Assembly: GCA_965221855.1 (NCBI GenBank)
Contig: CBDCSV010000010.1
Location: 310,001 to 374,000, forward strand
DNA length: 64,000 nucleotides
Reading direction: 5' to 3'
Source of the DNA: JAJDXO01 sp965221855
Lineage (GTDB): Bacteria > Pseudomonadota > Alphaproteobacteria > Rhodospirillales > UBA2165
Below are positions 63,536 through 64,000 of the stretch, piece by piece. Numbering within the stretch: position 1 is the stretch's first letter; each line of letters starts with the position of its first letter. The position numbers and the translations under genes were made by a program. The notes under the pieces are model-generated. The model ran no database searches and was not told where the DNA came from. It saw only the letters and a list, made by a program, of their open reading frames with translations.

Positions 63536-64000
63536 ATGGTATCCGGGCGGAACACAAAGGGCGTCTCCCAAGCCAGCTCCATCTGGGGCGGCCGGTTCGA
63601 GGCGGGACCGTCGCAAATCATGGAAGAGATCAACGCTTCCATCGATTTCGACCGGCGTCTCTACCGGCAGGATATCGCCGCCTCCAAGGCGCACTGCGAA
63701 ATGCTGGTGCGTCAAGGGATCATTGCGCCCGAAGACGGGGACGCGATCCTGGGCGGGCTCGATAAGGTTCTGTCCGAAATCGAGAATGGCGATTTCGAAT
63801 TCAAGACCGCGCTCGAAGACATCCACATGAACGTCGAGGGACGGCTGGCGGAGTTGATCGGCGAGGCGGCCGGCCGGCTGCATACCGCCCGGTCCAGAAA
63901 CGACCAGGTGGCGACGGACTTCAAGCTGTGGGTCCGGGATGCCATCGACCAGCTGGACGGCGGGCTGAAGAGCTTTCAGTCGGCGCTGATCACCGCCGCC
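63536..64000 (+). CDS. argH: argininosuccinate lyase, N-terminal part
   Basis: The first 155 codons are in the window, with no stop. The sequence SIWGGRFEAGPSQIMEEINA, FDRRLYRQDIAASKAHCEML, EDIHMNVEGRLAELIGE and LHTARSRNDQVATDFKLWVR are signature ArgH stretches (the HTARSRNDQ motif is near exact). The enzyme splits argininosuccinate into arginine and fumarate. Translation likely starts at the ATG at 63536. The gap 63369-63535 shows no gene. Confidence 0.95.
   Translation, partial: MVSGRNTKGVSQASSIWGGRFEAGPSQIMEEINASIDFDRRLYRQDIAASKAHCEMLVRQGIIAPEDGDAILGGLDKVLSEIENGDFEFKTALEDIHMNVEGRLAELIGEAAGRLHTARSRNDQVATDFKLWVRDAIDQLDGGLKSFQSALITAA

Overview
The window looks like the chromosome of a GC-rich alphaproteobacterium, probably Rhodospirillales-like. 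The grounds are TRAP transporters, a DUF2125 protein, the metX-metW pair beside hisC-tyrA, GTG starts and extragenic palindromes. No rRNA or tRNA gene was seen, so the genus is not assigned. Backbone metabolic genes are heavily interleaved with insertion sequences: three 1280-bp IS256-type copies, three 1215-bp ISAs1-type copies, one complete IS66, one complete IS630 with a split frame, and remnants of IS630, IS1380 and IS5 elements.

Layout. 1-10.8 kb holds uptake and oxidation functions: two TRAP systems, a TauE/SafE permease, a GlcG/HbpS-like protein, an HpaC-like flavin reductase, an ABC solute-binding protein and an HpaB-type flavin monooxygenase. 11.1-14.5 kb is an IclR regulator hemmed in by IS256 and ISAs1. 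Near-identical palindromes at its own start codon and upstream of the monooxygenase suggest that it controls both. 14.5-35.8 kb is an accessory island bounded by two inverted ISAs1 copies. It contains two direct, apparently identical 5978-bp copies of an export cassette: a TolC-like channel, a PAS domain fused to an HlyD-type adaptor, a MacB-like ATPase, a MacB/FtsX permease, and a convergent secreted Calx-beta protein. Between the copies lie an orphan four-repeat type I-E-like CRISPR array abutting a truncated transposase, a Uma2 nuclease-fold gene, a secreted-protein gene with a C11 tract at its start, and IS debris.

37.2-48.5 kb carries an AGE-type epimerase, a GST plus FAD-monooxygenase operon, class I fumarase and an orphan molybdenum hydroxylase large subunit, with a 40-bp extragenic palindrome present several times. 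48.6-64 kb is conserved housekeeping: a small membrane protein, a methyltransferase, metW-metX, hisC-tyrA, DUF2125, an EamA exporter, an aryl-CoA ligase with a MarR regulator, a 55-codon small gene with its own terminator, an aminopeptidase P-like protein, and the start of argH.

Main points for follow-up. (1) The PAS-adaptor export cassette appears undescribed, and its Calx-beta neighbour is a candidate cargo. (2) The cassette copies are identical inside but diverged at both edges, which fits gene conversion. (3) A 10-bp target duplication is split between two ISAs1 copies, recording a roughly 21-kb inversion. (4) A perfect 17-bp-arm hairpin lies inside the adaptor gene. (5) There is a leaderless CRISPR remnant and a possible phase-variable gene. 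All family assignments rest on motifs read by eye; no database search was run.
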